Origin: Flavobacterium luteum
GTDB lineage: Bacteria > Bacteroidota > Bacteroidia > Flavobacteriales > Flavobacteriaceae
DNA length: 64,000 nt
Direction: 5' to 3'
NCBI RefSeq assembly: GCF_008806775.1
Contig: NZ_WAEM01000008.1
Coordinates: 38,980 to 102,979 of the forward strand
The notes under the pieces were generated by a model. The model was not told the DNA's origin. It ran no database searches and saw only the letters and a list, made by a program, of their open reading frames with translations. Below are positions 47,109 to 55,007 of the stretch, in pieces; position 1 is the stretch's first letter, and each line of letters begins with the position of its first letter. Both the position numbers and the translations under genes were made by a program.

Positions 47109-48251
47109 TTACGATTCGTACATCGTTGTTATTGTCATGGTTTGATTGTGCAACTCGCAGGCAACTTTATTTAGTGTTGGAGAAATTTCGCCATAAGAGT
47201 AGAATCCGCAAACCAACATTTTATCTCCAAAAACCTCCTTAACCACTTCAATTTCTTCTTCTATTCTATTACCAAGAACTATTTTTCTACCGACACAACT
47301 TACTAATAGTGCCAATTCAGGTTCGCTTTCTTGTTTTTTATGAATAAGAGCAGCTGCATTGTAGGAAGCATCTATAAGTTTATCAAAATTGCCTTTCATT
47401 AACCGAACCAAAGATCCAATTGGAATGTTTCCTGCAAAAGTCATCGATTTATTTTCTTCATCTATAGCTAAAATGGTTCTAACAACTGGTTCAGAATTTT
47501 CATTTTCTTTCATTGAAAGAGGGAAATACAGTGACGAACCTGGTAACTCATCAGCATATTTTCCGAGATATTCCTTATACAAATCCAAGGCAAATCGATC
47601 ACCAATTTTATACAAAACATTTTTTTCGGAATGAGTAACTTCACGTTCTGGTCCAAAATCGCTCCAACCACCTTCAGATCCAAAACCAAAATGTATGGCA
47701 TCACCATAGAAACCAATGGCAACAATTTTTCCAGGTGAAGCATCACTATTTAATCCAACAATAGTTTTTTCAAAATTATATTCATCACCTGCTAATCCTC
47801 CGAATATTGGTATCAATTCTTTTGTTTGTAGAATTAATTCATTAATGAGTTCCGTGCCATTAATAAAGCTTCCTTCGGAAATAATCAAAATTGATTTTAA
47901 ATCATCAGTAAGTAAATCTTCTTTAATTTTGTTTCCTAAAACCTGAATATCTGAATTTAAAAGGATATCTATCTCTGAAACTTTAATTGTCGTTTTTTCT
48001 AAAGCTATTGCAGTGGCAACTAAATTGTTTTCTACTAAATTGGTATTAGAAATTTGTCCAGACGTAGAACAAATTACAATATTAGCGTTAGGATATAACA
48101 TCTTTAATTTCTGGAAAGGTTTTGCTTTCTCTAAAAATGTTCTTTCACCAAAAGCAAGAACTAAATTGGCTTTTTGGGAATTAAACTGGTCCGTTGAGAA
48201 TAATAATTTTTCTTCCTTTTTCGCATCAATTATGATTTGCTGTAGTTTCAT
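47109..48251 (-). CDS. FIST domain sensory protein
   Basis: A 380-residue cytoplasmic protein with a FIST N-terminal domain (ILAFGERTF-like start LVLAFGERTFLEKAKPFQKL, ICSTSGQISN, FGGLAGDEYNFEKTIV) and a FIST C-terminal domain (RKIVLGNRIEEEIEVV, MLVCGFYSYGEISP). FIST domains are thought to bind small ligands, perhaps amino acids, and often partner with signal-transduction proteins. It lies 6 bp upstream of the hybrid kinase gene, which has no sensor domain of its own; this strongly suggests a two-protein sensor. The ligand is unknown. Confidence 0.92.
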   Translation of the reverse strand: MKLQQIIIDAKKEEKLLFSTDQFNSQKANLVLAFGERTFLEKAKPFQKLKMLYPNANIVICSTSGQISNTNLVENNLVATAIALEKTTIKVSEIDILLNSDIQVLGNKIKEDLLTDDLKSILIISEGSFINGTELINELILQTKELIPIFGGLAGDEYNFEKTIVGLNSDASPGKIVAIGFYGDAIHFGFGSEGGWSDFGPEREVTHSEKNVLYKIGDRFALDLYKEYLGKYADELPGSSLYFPLSMKENENSEPVVRTILAIDEENKSMTFAGNIPIGSLVRLMKGNFDKLIDASYNAAALIHKKQESEPELALLVSCVGRKIVLGNRIEEEIEVVKEVFGDKMLVCGFYSYGEISPTLNKVACELHNQTMTITTMYES

Positions 48252-48309
48252 GTTTAATTTAGATTTTTAAAGATTTATAAAGGAACTAAAATGAATTTAC
48301 AAAAACAAA

Positions 48310-48342
48310 AAAACCTGAAAATAAATTTTACAGGTTTTCTAT
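48310..48342 (-). terminator. intrinsic terminator of ychF
   Basis: On the reverse strand AAAACCTG pairs with CAGGTTTT (48310-48317 and 48331-48338), with additional AAAAT/ATTTT pairing inside, followed by a T-run. It lies just downstream of the ychF stop and upstream of the FIST gene. Confidence 0.75.
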
Positions 48343-48378
48343 ATTTTAAAATTCTTAAATATTATTTCGAAACAACTG

Positions 48379-49473
48379 TTAAACATTAAATCTAAAATGC
48401 ATGACATCACCATCTTTTACAATATATTCCTTGCCTTCTACTTTAAATTTTCCAGCTTCTTTTGCTTTTGCTTCTGTTCCGTAATGTATATAATCTTCGT
48501 AAGAAATTACTTCGGCTCTAATAAATCCTTTTTCGAAATCAGTATGGATTACCCCTGCTGCTTGAGGTGCAGTTGCACCTATATTTATTGTCCAGGCACG
48601 AACTTCTTTAACGCCAGCGGTAAAATAGGTTTGTTGTTTTAGTAATTTATAGGCTGCACGAATTAAAACAGAAGCGCCTGGCTCTTGTAAACCCATATCT
48701 TCTAGAAACATTTTACGCTCTTCATAGGTTTCTAATTCGGTTATATCGGCTTCGGTTCCTACTGCTAATACTATAACTTCGGCATTTTCATCTTTTACCA
48801 ATTCCCTCACTTGGTCTACATATGTATTACCAGTCGCTGCAGAATCTTCATCGACATTACAAACATATAATACTGGTTTTGAGGTTATCAATTGAAAACT
48901 TTCAAACAATTCTTCCTCTTCATATCCTTTTGGTGTAAGAGTTCTTGCTGATTTGGCTTGTAGCAAAGATTCTCTAATTCGGTTAAGCAATCCTTCTTCA
49001 ACTTGCGCTTCTTTATTTCCTGTTTTCGCCGCACGTTTTACTTTTTCCAACCGTTTTTCAACCGTTTCTAAATCTTTTAATTGCAATTCGATATCAATAG
49101 TTTCTTTATCCCGTATTGGGTTTACATTACCATCTACGTGAATAATATTATCGTTATCAAAACAACGTAAAACATGAATTATAGCGTTACATTCTCTAAT
49201 ATTTCCTAAAAATTGATTGCCTAAACCTTCTCCTTTACTGGCTCCTTTTACCAATCCTGCAATGTCAACAATATCTACAGTTGCCATTTGAACGCGCTCA
49301 GGCTTAACCAATTCCTCTAATTTATTAATTCTTGGGTCAGGAACATTTACAACACCAATATTAGGTTCAATGGTACAAAACGGAAAATTGGCGCTTTGGG
49401 CTTTGGCATTAGACAAACAATTAAATAAAGTTGATTTTCCGACATTGGGTAATCCTACAATTCCTGCTTTCAT
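48379..49473 (-). CDS. ychF: YchF/OLA1 family ATPase
   Basis: A 364-residue universally conserved P-loop NTPase of the Obg group that prefers ATP. The P-loop is GLPNVGKST (residues 7-15). The G3 region shows VDIVDIAGLVKGASKGEGLG, and the G4 position is NVDED rather than NKxD, as expected for YchF. A coiled-coil (about 130-200) and a C-terminal TGS domain (GVKEVRAWTINIGATAPQAA to the end) follow. YchF binds ribosomes and takes part in stress responses. It is a single-gene unit with a good promoter and terminator. Confidence 0.97.
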   Translation of the reverse strand: MKAGIVGLPNVGKSTLFNCLSNAKAQSANFPFCTIEPNIGVVNVPDPRINKLEELVKPERVQMATVDIVDIAGLVKGASKGEGLGNQFLGNIRECNAIIHVLRCFDNDNIIHVDGNVNPIRDKETIDIELQLKDLETVEKRLEKVKRAAKTGNKEAQVEEGLLNRIRESLLQAKSARTLTPKGYEEEELFESFQLITSKPVLYVCNVDEDSAATGNTYVDQVRELVKDENAEVIVLAVGTEADITELETYEERKMFLEDMGLQEPGASVLIRAAYKLLKQQTYFTAGVKEVRAWTINIGATAPQAAGVIHTDFEKGFIRAEVISYEDYIHYGTEAKAKEAGKFKVEGKEYIVKDGDVMHFRFNV

Positions 49474-49496
49474 TAGGGTTCTATTTTAAGAGTGTG

Positions 49497-49526
49497 CAAA
49501 TATAGAGTAATAAATGTAAGTTTCAA
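49497..49526 (-). promoter_or_regulatory. putative ychF promoter
   Basis: On the reverse strand: TTG (49524-49526), 19-nt spacer, TATATTTG (49497-49504). The box ends 24 nt before the ychF ATG. Confidence 0.65.
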
Positions 49527-49562
49527 AAGCATAAGAAAAGGTGTTGTTCACTTTAATAATCT

Positions 49563-50729
49563 TTAATCTCTACTATCTATAAAATTAATAATTTGTTGTT
49601 CTTCTTCGGTAGCGGTTAAACCAGAGACATTCCAATAATCAGATAAAATGACATTTTTTTTATTGTAGAGTGTTTTGTCTTTGAAAACTTCACTATCTTT
49701 AAAACTGTAGTTTTTAGTACTAAAGTTTGTTGTTAAAAAATAATTGCGAACTTCAATATTCTTAGTTCCGCTTTTTTCTATTTTTTCAAAACCAATTTCT
49801 TCTTTAGAGCTTACAAAATAATAATTTGCGTTATCAAGTTTATAAATTGTTTTAAATAATGATTTATAAATATTCTTGCTGCCAATTGCCTTTTTCTCTT
49901 TAATATTAGCAAATATATTTGGTGAAATAACAGAACTAACTTCAATTATTAATTTTTCTTTAGGATCATAAATTATTGAAAAATCATCTGCCAATCCTTT
50001 TGAATTTTCGTTAGGAAATGCGGTAATAATATTATATTCTTTATTTTTAGAATAAACTTTAATTAAAAAGTCAAACTCCTTTTTGGCAACAGACTCTAAA
50101 AGTGGATTTAAATACTTAAAATTATAATAATTTTCCATGATGTCATTTAGGTTATACCCCAATAAATCTGATGTATTTACATTGTCTAGTAACCCAATAG
50201 ATCGATTTTGTTCTACTAATATATTAGAATTTACTTTCCGAACCTTATCATAAATCTGAAAATTAATTAGTCCATCATTATAATAAGAATATTCTCCGTT
50301 GAGTTTAAAAAATTCTCGAGAATACACTTTTAATCGTGCTGGTACCGTAAGTTTCTTTTTTGAATTTGCAATTAATGAAGAAAGAATTTTTTGTGGATGC
50401 CGCTTGGTTATAATTATTTCATCAAGACCATTTACATTATTATTCAAATATAAAATGGTTTCATTTTCTTTTAAAGAGGTTGATCTAATAGTAATTGCAG
50501 TATACGAAGTATGAGTTATTTCGATATTTGAAGTGCCTTTTAATACAAAACTAACTTTGCCTTCAGAATTACTTAACAAATTTTGTTTTGTCTTTAAAAT
50601 TAAAATTGTAGCGTCTTCTATTGGGAGATTGGTTTCTTTGTCCTTCAACAAAATTGTTTTTTCGACATTTTGTGATGAAAGTGTGAATGATAATAGAAAA
50701 GAAAATAAAAGAAGTATATTTCTCAACAT
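49563..50729 (-). CDS. secreted protein with carboxypeptidase-regulatory-like domain
   Basis: A protein of about 388 residues from the ATG at 50727-50729 (MLRNILLLFSFLLSFTLSSQ, a signal peptide). The first 80 mature residues are a CarboxypepD_reg-like beta-sandwich (LKDKETNLPIEDATILILKT, FVLKGTSNIEITHTSYT). The rest is beta-rich and not recognised. Such domains occur at the N-terminus of TonB-dependent receptors and other envelope proteins, but no receptor barrel follows here. The longer frame from 50750 would add 7 residues before the signal. It is a single-gene unit with a possible -7 box TAGATTTG at 50748-50755. Confidence 0.8.
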   Translation of the reverse strand: MLRNILLLFSFLLSFTLSSQNVEKTILLKDKETNLPIEDATILILKTKQNLLSNSEGKVSFVLKGTSNIEITHTSYTAITIRSTSLKENETILYLNNNVNGLDEIIITKRHPQKILSSLIANSKKKLTVPARLKVYSREFFKLNGEYSYYNDGLINFQIYDKVRKVNSNILVEQNRSIGLLDNVNTSDLLGYNLNDIMENYYNFKYLNPLLESVAKKEFDFLIKVYSKNKEYNIITAFPNENSKGLADDFSIIYDPKEKLIIEVSSVISPNIFANIKEKKAIGSKNIYKSLFKTIYKLDNANYYFVSSKEEIGFEKIEKSGTKNIEVRNYFLTTNFSTKNYSFKDSEVFKDKTLYNKKNVILSDYWNVSGLTATEEEQQIINFIDSRD

Positions 50730-50830
50730 AAACAATTTAACTTGAAACAAATCTAATAAAAAGTTGCTTCAAAATTAAACAATTCATAAAAGCAACCTAC
50801 AATTTAATGACTTAGTACATTAAAAAGATA

Positions 50831-50856
50831 AAAAAACCTGAGCTTTCACTCAGGTT
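50831..50856 (-). terminator. intrinsic terminator of the ferredoxin gene
   Basis: AACCTGAG (50835-50842) pairs with CTCAGGTT (50849-50856) across a 6-nt loop. On the reverse strand the stem is followed by a run of T (50829-50836). It lies 5 bp after the ferredoxin stop codon. Confidence 0.85.
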
Positions 50857-50860
50857 ATTG

Positions 50861-51211
50861 CTACTCGTTATGAAGAAAAGCTTGTCTATTTAGCAAGGTT
50901 TCCTCACTTTCTACATGATTGTCATCAGGAATACAACAATCTACCGGACAAACTGCTGCGCATTGTGGCTCGTCATGAAATCCTTTACACTCCGTACATT
51001 TTCCAGGTACTATATAGTAAACTTCATCAGAAATTGGAGTTTGTGCTTCATCGGCATCAACTTCTTCACCAGATGGCAAAATTACTTTTCCTCTTATTTT
51101 TGTTCCATCTTTGTATCTCCAATCGTCAGCACCTTCATATATTGCAGTGTTTGGACATTCGGGCTCACAAGCACCACAATTGATACACTCGTCTGTTATT
51201 ATAATTGCCAT
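50861..51211 (-). CDS. 2[4Fe-4S] ferredoxin
   Basis: A 116-residue soluble ferredoxin of the YfhL-like type. The first cluster motif is C9xxC12xxC15xxxC19 ([14 protein letters not shown]). The second, [20 protein letters not shown], has the spacer enlarged between its first two and last two Cys (C-X2-C-X8-C-X3-C), as in related ferredoxins. It carries low-potential electrons in the cytoplasm; the partner enzyme is unknown. It is divergent from the LuxC-like reductase gene. The usual gene order here (ferredoxin, acyl-CoA reductase, serC, serA) is conserved in flavobacteria, as I know it. Confidence 0.93.
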   Translation of the reverse strand: MAIIITDECINCGACEPECPNTAIYEGADDWRYKDGTKIRGKVILPSGEEVDADEAQTPISDEVYYIVPGKCTECKGFHDEPQCAAVCPVDCCIPDDNHVESEETLLNRQAFLHNE

Positions 51212-51234
51212 TTTTATTAGTCTTAAAAATTAAA

Positions 51235-51255
51235 TGTCGAGTGTCGAGTGTCAAA
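51235..51255. repeat. degenerate 7-bp tandem repeat (TGTCGAG-type, 3 units)
   Basis: TGTCGAG, TGTCGAG, TGTCAAA lie in the divergent gap between the ferredoxin and LuxC-like genes, 20 bp upstream of the -33 site of the latter. It has the same 7-bp period as at 16011 and 36254. Confidence 0.8.
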
Positions 51256-51275
51256 TACTTTTGACTTTATGACAT

Positions 51276-51306
51276 TTGACTATCGATGTAATTATGATTA
51301 CTTTTG
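51276..51306 (+). promoter_or_regulatory. putative promoter of the acyl-CoA reductase gene
   Basis: TTG (51276-51278), 20-nt spacer, TACTTTTG (51299-51306). The -7 box covers the upstream in-frame TTG at 51304, so that codon cannot be the start. It supports the ATG at 51334. Confidence 0.65.
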
Positions 51307-51333
51307 TGCAAAATTACAATCAAAACATTTCAA

Positions 51334-52404
51334 ATGCAAATCATTCTGACTTTAGAGCAAAAAAAAAATATTTTTATTGAATTAGGAAAATTTTTAAGTC
51401 AATTTTCAACTGTCAAAAGTCTTAAAAAAATTTCAGTACTAAACAATGAATTATTTTTTAAAGATTTTATGGATTTAATTGAACTATCGCAATCTCATAA
51501 TGGTTGGTACACTAAAGAAAATGTTTTATTTGCTATACACTCTTGGGCCGAAGCTTTGACTGAAGAAAACTTAAACTGTTGGATTTCAGCCTATAATTTT
51601 AGTAACATACAACCCAAAACAATTGGGTTAATTCTTGCAGGTAATATACCCTTAGTCGGCTTTCACGATTTTGTTTGTGTCATACTTTCAGGACACAAAG
51701 CTTTGGTAAAAACATCCTCAAGCGACCAACATTTGTTGCCTTTTTTAGCCAAATACATCATTTCAATTGAACCTGAACTAAAAAACCAAATTACTTTCGT
51801 AGAAGGTAAACTCGAAAATTTTGATGCTGTAATTGCCACTGGAAGTACTAATACATCTCGCTATTTTGATTATTATTTTAAAGAAAAACCTAGTATTATC
51901 AGAAAATCCAGGAATTCTGTAGCTGTTTTAGACGGGACAGAATCTAAAGAACAAATGATTGCTTTAGGTGAAGATATTTTTCGCTATTTTGGTTTAGGTT
52001 GTAGAAATGTCTCTAAATTATTCGTACCAAAAAGATACAACTTTGATCTTTTTTTTAATGGAATATTTCCGTATCAAGACATTATAAAATACGAAAAATA
52101 TGCTAATAATTACGATTACAATAAAGCCGTTTTCCTGATGAGTAATTTTAAATTATTGGATAATGAATTTTTAACTATTAAGGAAGATGCAAGCTATGCC
52201 TCACCTATTGCGAGTGTTTTTTATGAATATTATGATGATTTAAATGTCCTTAAAAATCGCATAGTAACTGAAAGTGAACAAATTCAATGTATTGTGTCTA
52301 ATAACTTAATAGAAAAAAGCATCCCATTTGGAACCACTCAAAAGCCACAACTTTGGGATTACGCAGATAATGTAGACACTATTGAATTTTTATTAACACT
52401 ATAA
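51334..52404 (+). CDS. LuxC-like acyl-CoA reductase
   Basis: A 356-residue protein from the ATG at 51334 (MQIILTLEQKKNIFIELGKF). It has the aldehyde-dehydrogenase-like LuxC pattern: GLILAGNIPLVGFHDFVCVI, a NAD(P)-binding segment LVKTSSSDQHLLPF, GSTNTSRYFDYYF, RNSVAVLDGTES, and the likely nucleophile Cys in YFGLGCRNVSKLFVP. Enzymes of this family reduce acyl-CoA to aldehyde. The natural substrate is unknown, but the steady presence next to serC and serA suggests a shared role in amino-acid or acyl metabolism. A good promoter lies 28 bp upstream. Confidence 0.88.
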   Translation: MQIILTLEQKKNIFIELGKFLSQFSTVKSLKKISVLNNELFFKDFMDLIELSQSHNGWYTKENVLFAIHSWAEALTEENLNCWISAYNFSNIQPKTIGLILAGNIPLVGFHDFVCVILSGHKALVKTSSSDQHLLPFLAKYIISIEPELKNQITFVEGKLENFDAVIATGSTNTSRYFDYYFKEKPSIIRKSRNSVAVLDGTESKEQMIALGEDIFRYFGLGCRNVSKLFVPKRYNFDLFFNGIFPYQDIIKYEKYANNYDYNKAVFLMSNFKLLDNEFLTIKEDASYASPIASVFYEYYDDLNVLKNRIVTESEQIQCIVSNNLIEKSIPFGTTQKPQLWDYADNVDTIEFLLTL

Positions 52405-52538
52405 TGATTATTTGAATATCTGATTATTTACTACAACGTTATTGTTAATAACATCCAAATAATAAAAAGTTAAAACAGACCTATTTTAAGTTCTATTTCC
52501 GAAATTTGCACCTTAAATTTTCGCATTAAATTCACAAC

Positions 52539-53609
52539 ATGAAAAAACATAATTATAGCGCTGGACCATGTGTTTTGCCACAAGAAGTTTTCGAAAAATC
52601 GGCAGAAGCCATACTCAATTTTAACAACTCTGGATTATCAATACTGGAAATCTCACATAGAAGTAAAGATTTTGTTGCCGTTATGGATGAAGCTAGAGCA
52701 TTAGCTTTAGAACTTTTGGGATTAACTGGTAAAGGCTATCAAGCACTATTTTTAGCTGGAGGCGCTAGTTTAGAATTTTTAATGGCTCCTTACAACTTAA
52801 TGAAAGAAAACGGGAAAGCTGCTTATTTAGACTCGGGGACTTGGGCAAGTGCGGCTATAAAAGAAGCTAAGTTTTTTGGCGAAACGGTAATTGTTGCTTC
52901 CTCTAAAGAACAAAATTACAATCACGTTCCAAAAGGATATTCTGTACCAACTGATGCAGACTATTTTCACTGTACCAGCAACAATACTATTTTTGGAACG
53001 CAAATGAAGGAATTTCCAAATTTGAATATGCCAATTGTTTGTGATATGAGTTCTGATATTTTTTCTAGAGTCATTGATTTTTCGAAATTTGACTTGATTT
53101 ATGCTGGAGCTCAAAAAAACATGGGTCCTGCCGGTACTACACTTGTAGTAATAAAAGAAGAAATTTTAGGAAAGAACGGAAGAACAATTCCTAGCTTTTT
53201 AGATTATTCAAAACATATTAAAGCAGAAAGTATGTACAATACTCCTCCTGTTTTTCCTGTATATGCTTCATTATTAACTTTGCAATGGCTGAAAAATCTT
53301 GGAGGAATTGCTGCAATTGAAAAAATAAACAACGCTAAAGCCGCTTTGATTTATGCTGAAATTGATAGAAATCCATTATTTAAAGGTGCTGCAGTTGTTG
53401 AAGACCGTTCTACAATGAATGCAACATTCTTATTGAATGACGAAGCACATGCTCAAACATTTGATGCCATGTGGAAAGCGGCTGGAATTTCTGGTTTGCC
53501 AGGACACCGTTCTGTAGGTGGATATAGAGCATCTATGTACAACGCGCTTCCGCTAGAAAGTGTGCAAGTATTAGTAGATGTAATGAAAGAATTAGAGAAA
53601 TCAATTTAA
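52539..53609 (+). CDS. serC: phosphoserine aminotransferase
   Basis: A 356-residue PLP enzyme that makes 3-phosphoserine from 3-phosphohydroxypyruvate and glutamate. Landmarks are YSAGPCVLPQEVFEKSAEAI, LAGGASLEFLMAPYNLM, the PLP lysine near residue 193 in YAGAQKNMGPAG, and the C-terminal SGLPGHRSVGGYRASMYNA. The same enzyme takes part in pyridoxal phosphate synthesis in some bacteria. It lies 134 bp after the LuxC-like gene and 124 bp before serA. Confidence 0.97.
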   Translation: MKKHNYSAGPCVLPQEVFEKSAEAILNFNNSGLSILEISHRSKDFVAVMDEARALALELLGLTGKGYQALFLAGGASLEFLMAPYNLMKENGKAAYLDSGTWASAAIKEAKFFGETVIVASSKEQNYNHVPKGYSVPTDADYFHCTSNNTIFGTQMKEFPNLNMPIVCDMSSDIFSRVIDFSKFDLIYAGAQKNMGPAGTTLVVIKEEILGKNGRTIPSFLDYSKHIKAESMYNTPPVFPVYASLLTLQWLKNLGGIAAIEKINNAKAALIYAEIDRNPLFKGAAVVEDRSTMNATFLLNDEAHAQTFDAMWKAAGISGLPGHRSVGGYRASMYNALPLESVQVLVDVMKELEKSI

Positions 53610-53733
53610 ATATTCAAAAATTGTATGATTGAAAGATTTGAAAAAAATCAATTTCATCACTCAATATTTGCGTTAAAATAATCCAAATTGAATCTTTAAG
53701 TTTTTAAATAATTCAATTTTTAAATAAAAAAAA

Positions 53734-54684
53734 ATGAAAGTATTAGCAAATGATGGAATTTCTAAAAGCGGAATTCTTGCTTTAGAAAAAGGTGGATATG
53801 AAGTAATTACTACTAAAGTAGCGCAAGAACAAGTAGCCAATTACGTAAACCAAAATAATGTAAGTGTCATTTTGGTTCGTAGTGCCACAAAAGTACGTAA
53901 AGATATTATTGACGCCTGTCCTGGACTAAAAATTATTGGCCGTGGTGGCGTTGGAATGGACAATATTGATGTTGATTACGCTAAAAGTAAAGGAATTCAT
54001 GTTATAAATACTCCAGCATCGTCATCAGAAAGTGTTGCTGAATTGGTATTTGCTCACTTATTTTCTGGTGTGCGTTTCTTACACGATTCCAATAGAAACA
54101 TGCCTTTAGAAGGAGATTCTAATTTTGATGGTTTGAAAAAAGCATATGCTAATGGAACAGAATTAAGAGGAAAGACACTTGGTATCGTAGGAATTGGGCG
54201 TATTGGTCAAGCTACGGCAAAAATGGCTCTTGGTTTAGGAATGAAAGTGATTGCTGCCGATATGTTTATTCCGCAAGTTGATGTAACAGTGGAATTTTTT
54301 GATGGTCAATCTATTACAACAACTATTGTATCACAACCATTAGAATCATTATTTCAAGAAGCTGATTTCATTACTTTACACGTTCCTGCTCAAGACGGTT
54401 ATATTATTGGTGCAGATGAATTAGTAACCATGAAAAACGGTGTTGGCATTGTAAACTGTGCTCGTGGCGGTGTTATTGACGAAATTGCTCTGATTGATGC
54501 TTTAGATAGCGGGAAAGTAGCCTTTGCAGGTTTAGACGTTTTTGAAAGCGAACCTAAACCAGAAATGAGAATTTTGATGCATCCAAAAATTTCGTTAACA
54601 CCTCACATAGGTGCTGCAACTGATGAAGCACAAGATAGGATTGGTACTGAACTAGCATCTCAAATTATTGGAATTTTAGGATAG
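53734..54684 (+). CDS. serA: D-3-phosphoglycerate dehydrogenase-like D-2-hydroxyacid dehydrogenase
   Basis: A 316-residue NAD-dependent dehydrogenase. The N-terminal lid domain is followed by the Rossmann motif LGIVGIGRIGQATAKMALGL. Catalytic residues are in NCARGGVIDE and the His in PHIGAATDEAQ. It lacks the C-terminal ACT domain of long SerA forms, so feedback inhibition by serine through ACT is not expected. Position after serC supports the role in serine synthesis. A strong terminator follows. Confidence 0.92.
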   Translation: MKVLANDGISKSGILALEKGGYEVITTKVAQEQVANYVNQNNVSVILVRSATKVRKDIIDACPGLKIIGRGGVGMDNIDVDYAKSKGIHVINTPASSSESVAELVFAHLFSGVRFLHDSNRNMPLEGDSNFDGLKKAYANGTELRGKTLGIVGIGRIGQATAKMALGLGMKVIAADMFIPQVDVTVEFFDGQSITTTIVSQPLESLFQEADFITLHVPAQDGYIIGADELVTMKNGVGIVNCARGGVIDEIALIDALDSGKVAFAGLDVFESEPKPEMRILMHPKISLTPHIGAATDEAQDRIGTELASQIIGILG

Positions 54685-54705
54685 TCAATTCATTTTAAAC
54701 AATTT

Positions 54706-54750
54706 AGAGGGAATTTAGCATAATTAATTGCTAAATTCCCTCTTTTTTTT
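54706..54750 (+). terminator. intrinsic terminator after serA
   Basis: AGAGGGAATTTAGCA (54706-54720) pairs perfectly with TGCTAAATTCCCTCT (54729-54743) across an 8-nt loop, followed by a run of T. It lies 22 bp after the serA stop codon. Confidence 0.88.
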
Positions 54751-54791
54751 GATTAAATTTTAATCCTAAATTTTAAATCAATATAGCATGT

Positions 54792-54914
54792 TATACCAAT
54801 TAATACCATTTAGAAATACAATATGGTTATTTGTTTATATTCGCCCCAGCCCTCTAAAAAGGAGAGGCAGTAAAGATTGGATTATTTTACAAGTATAAAT
54901 GGTATTACTTGGTA
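54792..54914. repeat. MITE-like inverted repeat element
   Basis: The left end (54793-54811) contains TACCAATTAATACCATTT and the right end (54897-54914) is its near-perfect reverse complement, with one or two mismatches in about 19 bp. The 85 bp between them carry a GC-rich hairpin (gccctct, aaaaa, ggagaggc) that stands out from the AT-rich flanks. It has no coding capacity. It may be a dispersed intergenic repeat, but no second copy is in this window. Confidence 0.6.
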
Positions 54915-54930
54915 AACTTTGATATATAAT

Positions 54931-54958
54931 AAAAAGCCTGGCTATGGCTAGGCTTTTT
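54931..54958. terminator. terminator of the first T9SS surface protein gene
   Basis: AAAAAGCCT (54931-54939) pairs with AGGCTTTTT (54950-54958). It has A- and T-runs on both sides, so it can work in both directions. It lies 49 bp downstream of the surface protein stop codon. Confidence 0.8.
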
Positions 54959-55007
54959 CTATTACAATACTATTTTTTTTAGTAATTATCGAAAAGTGAA
55001 TTGATTA

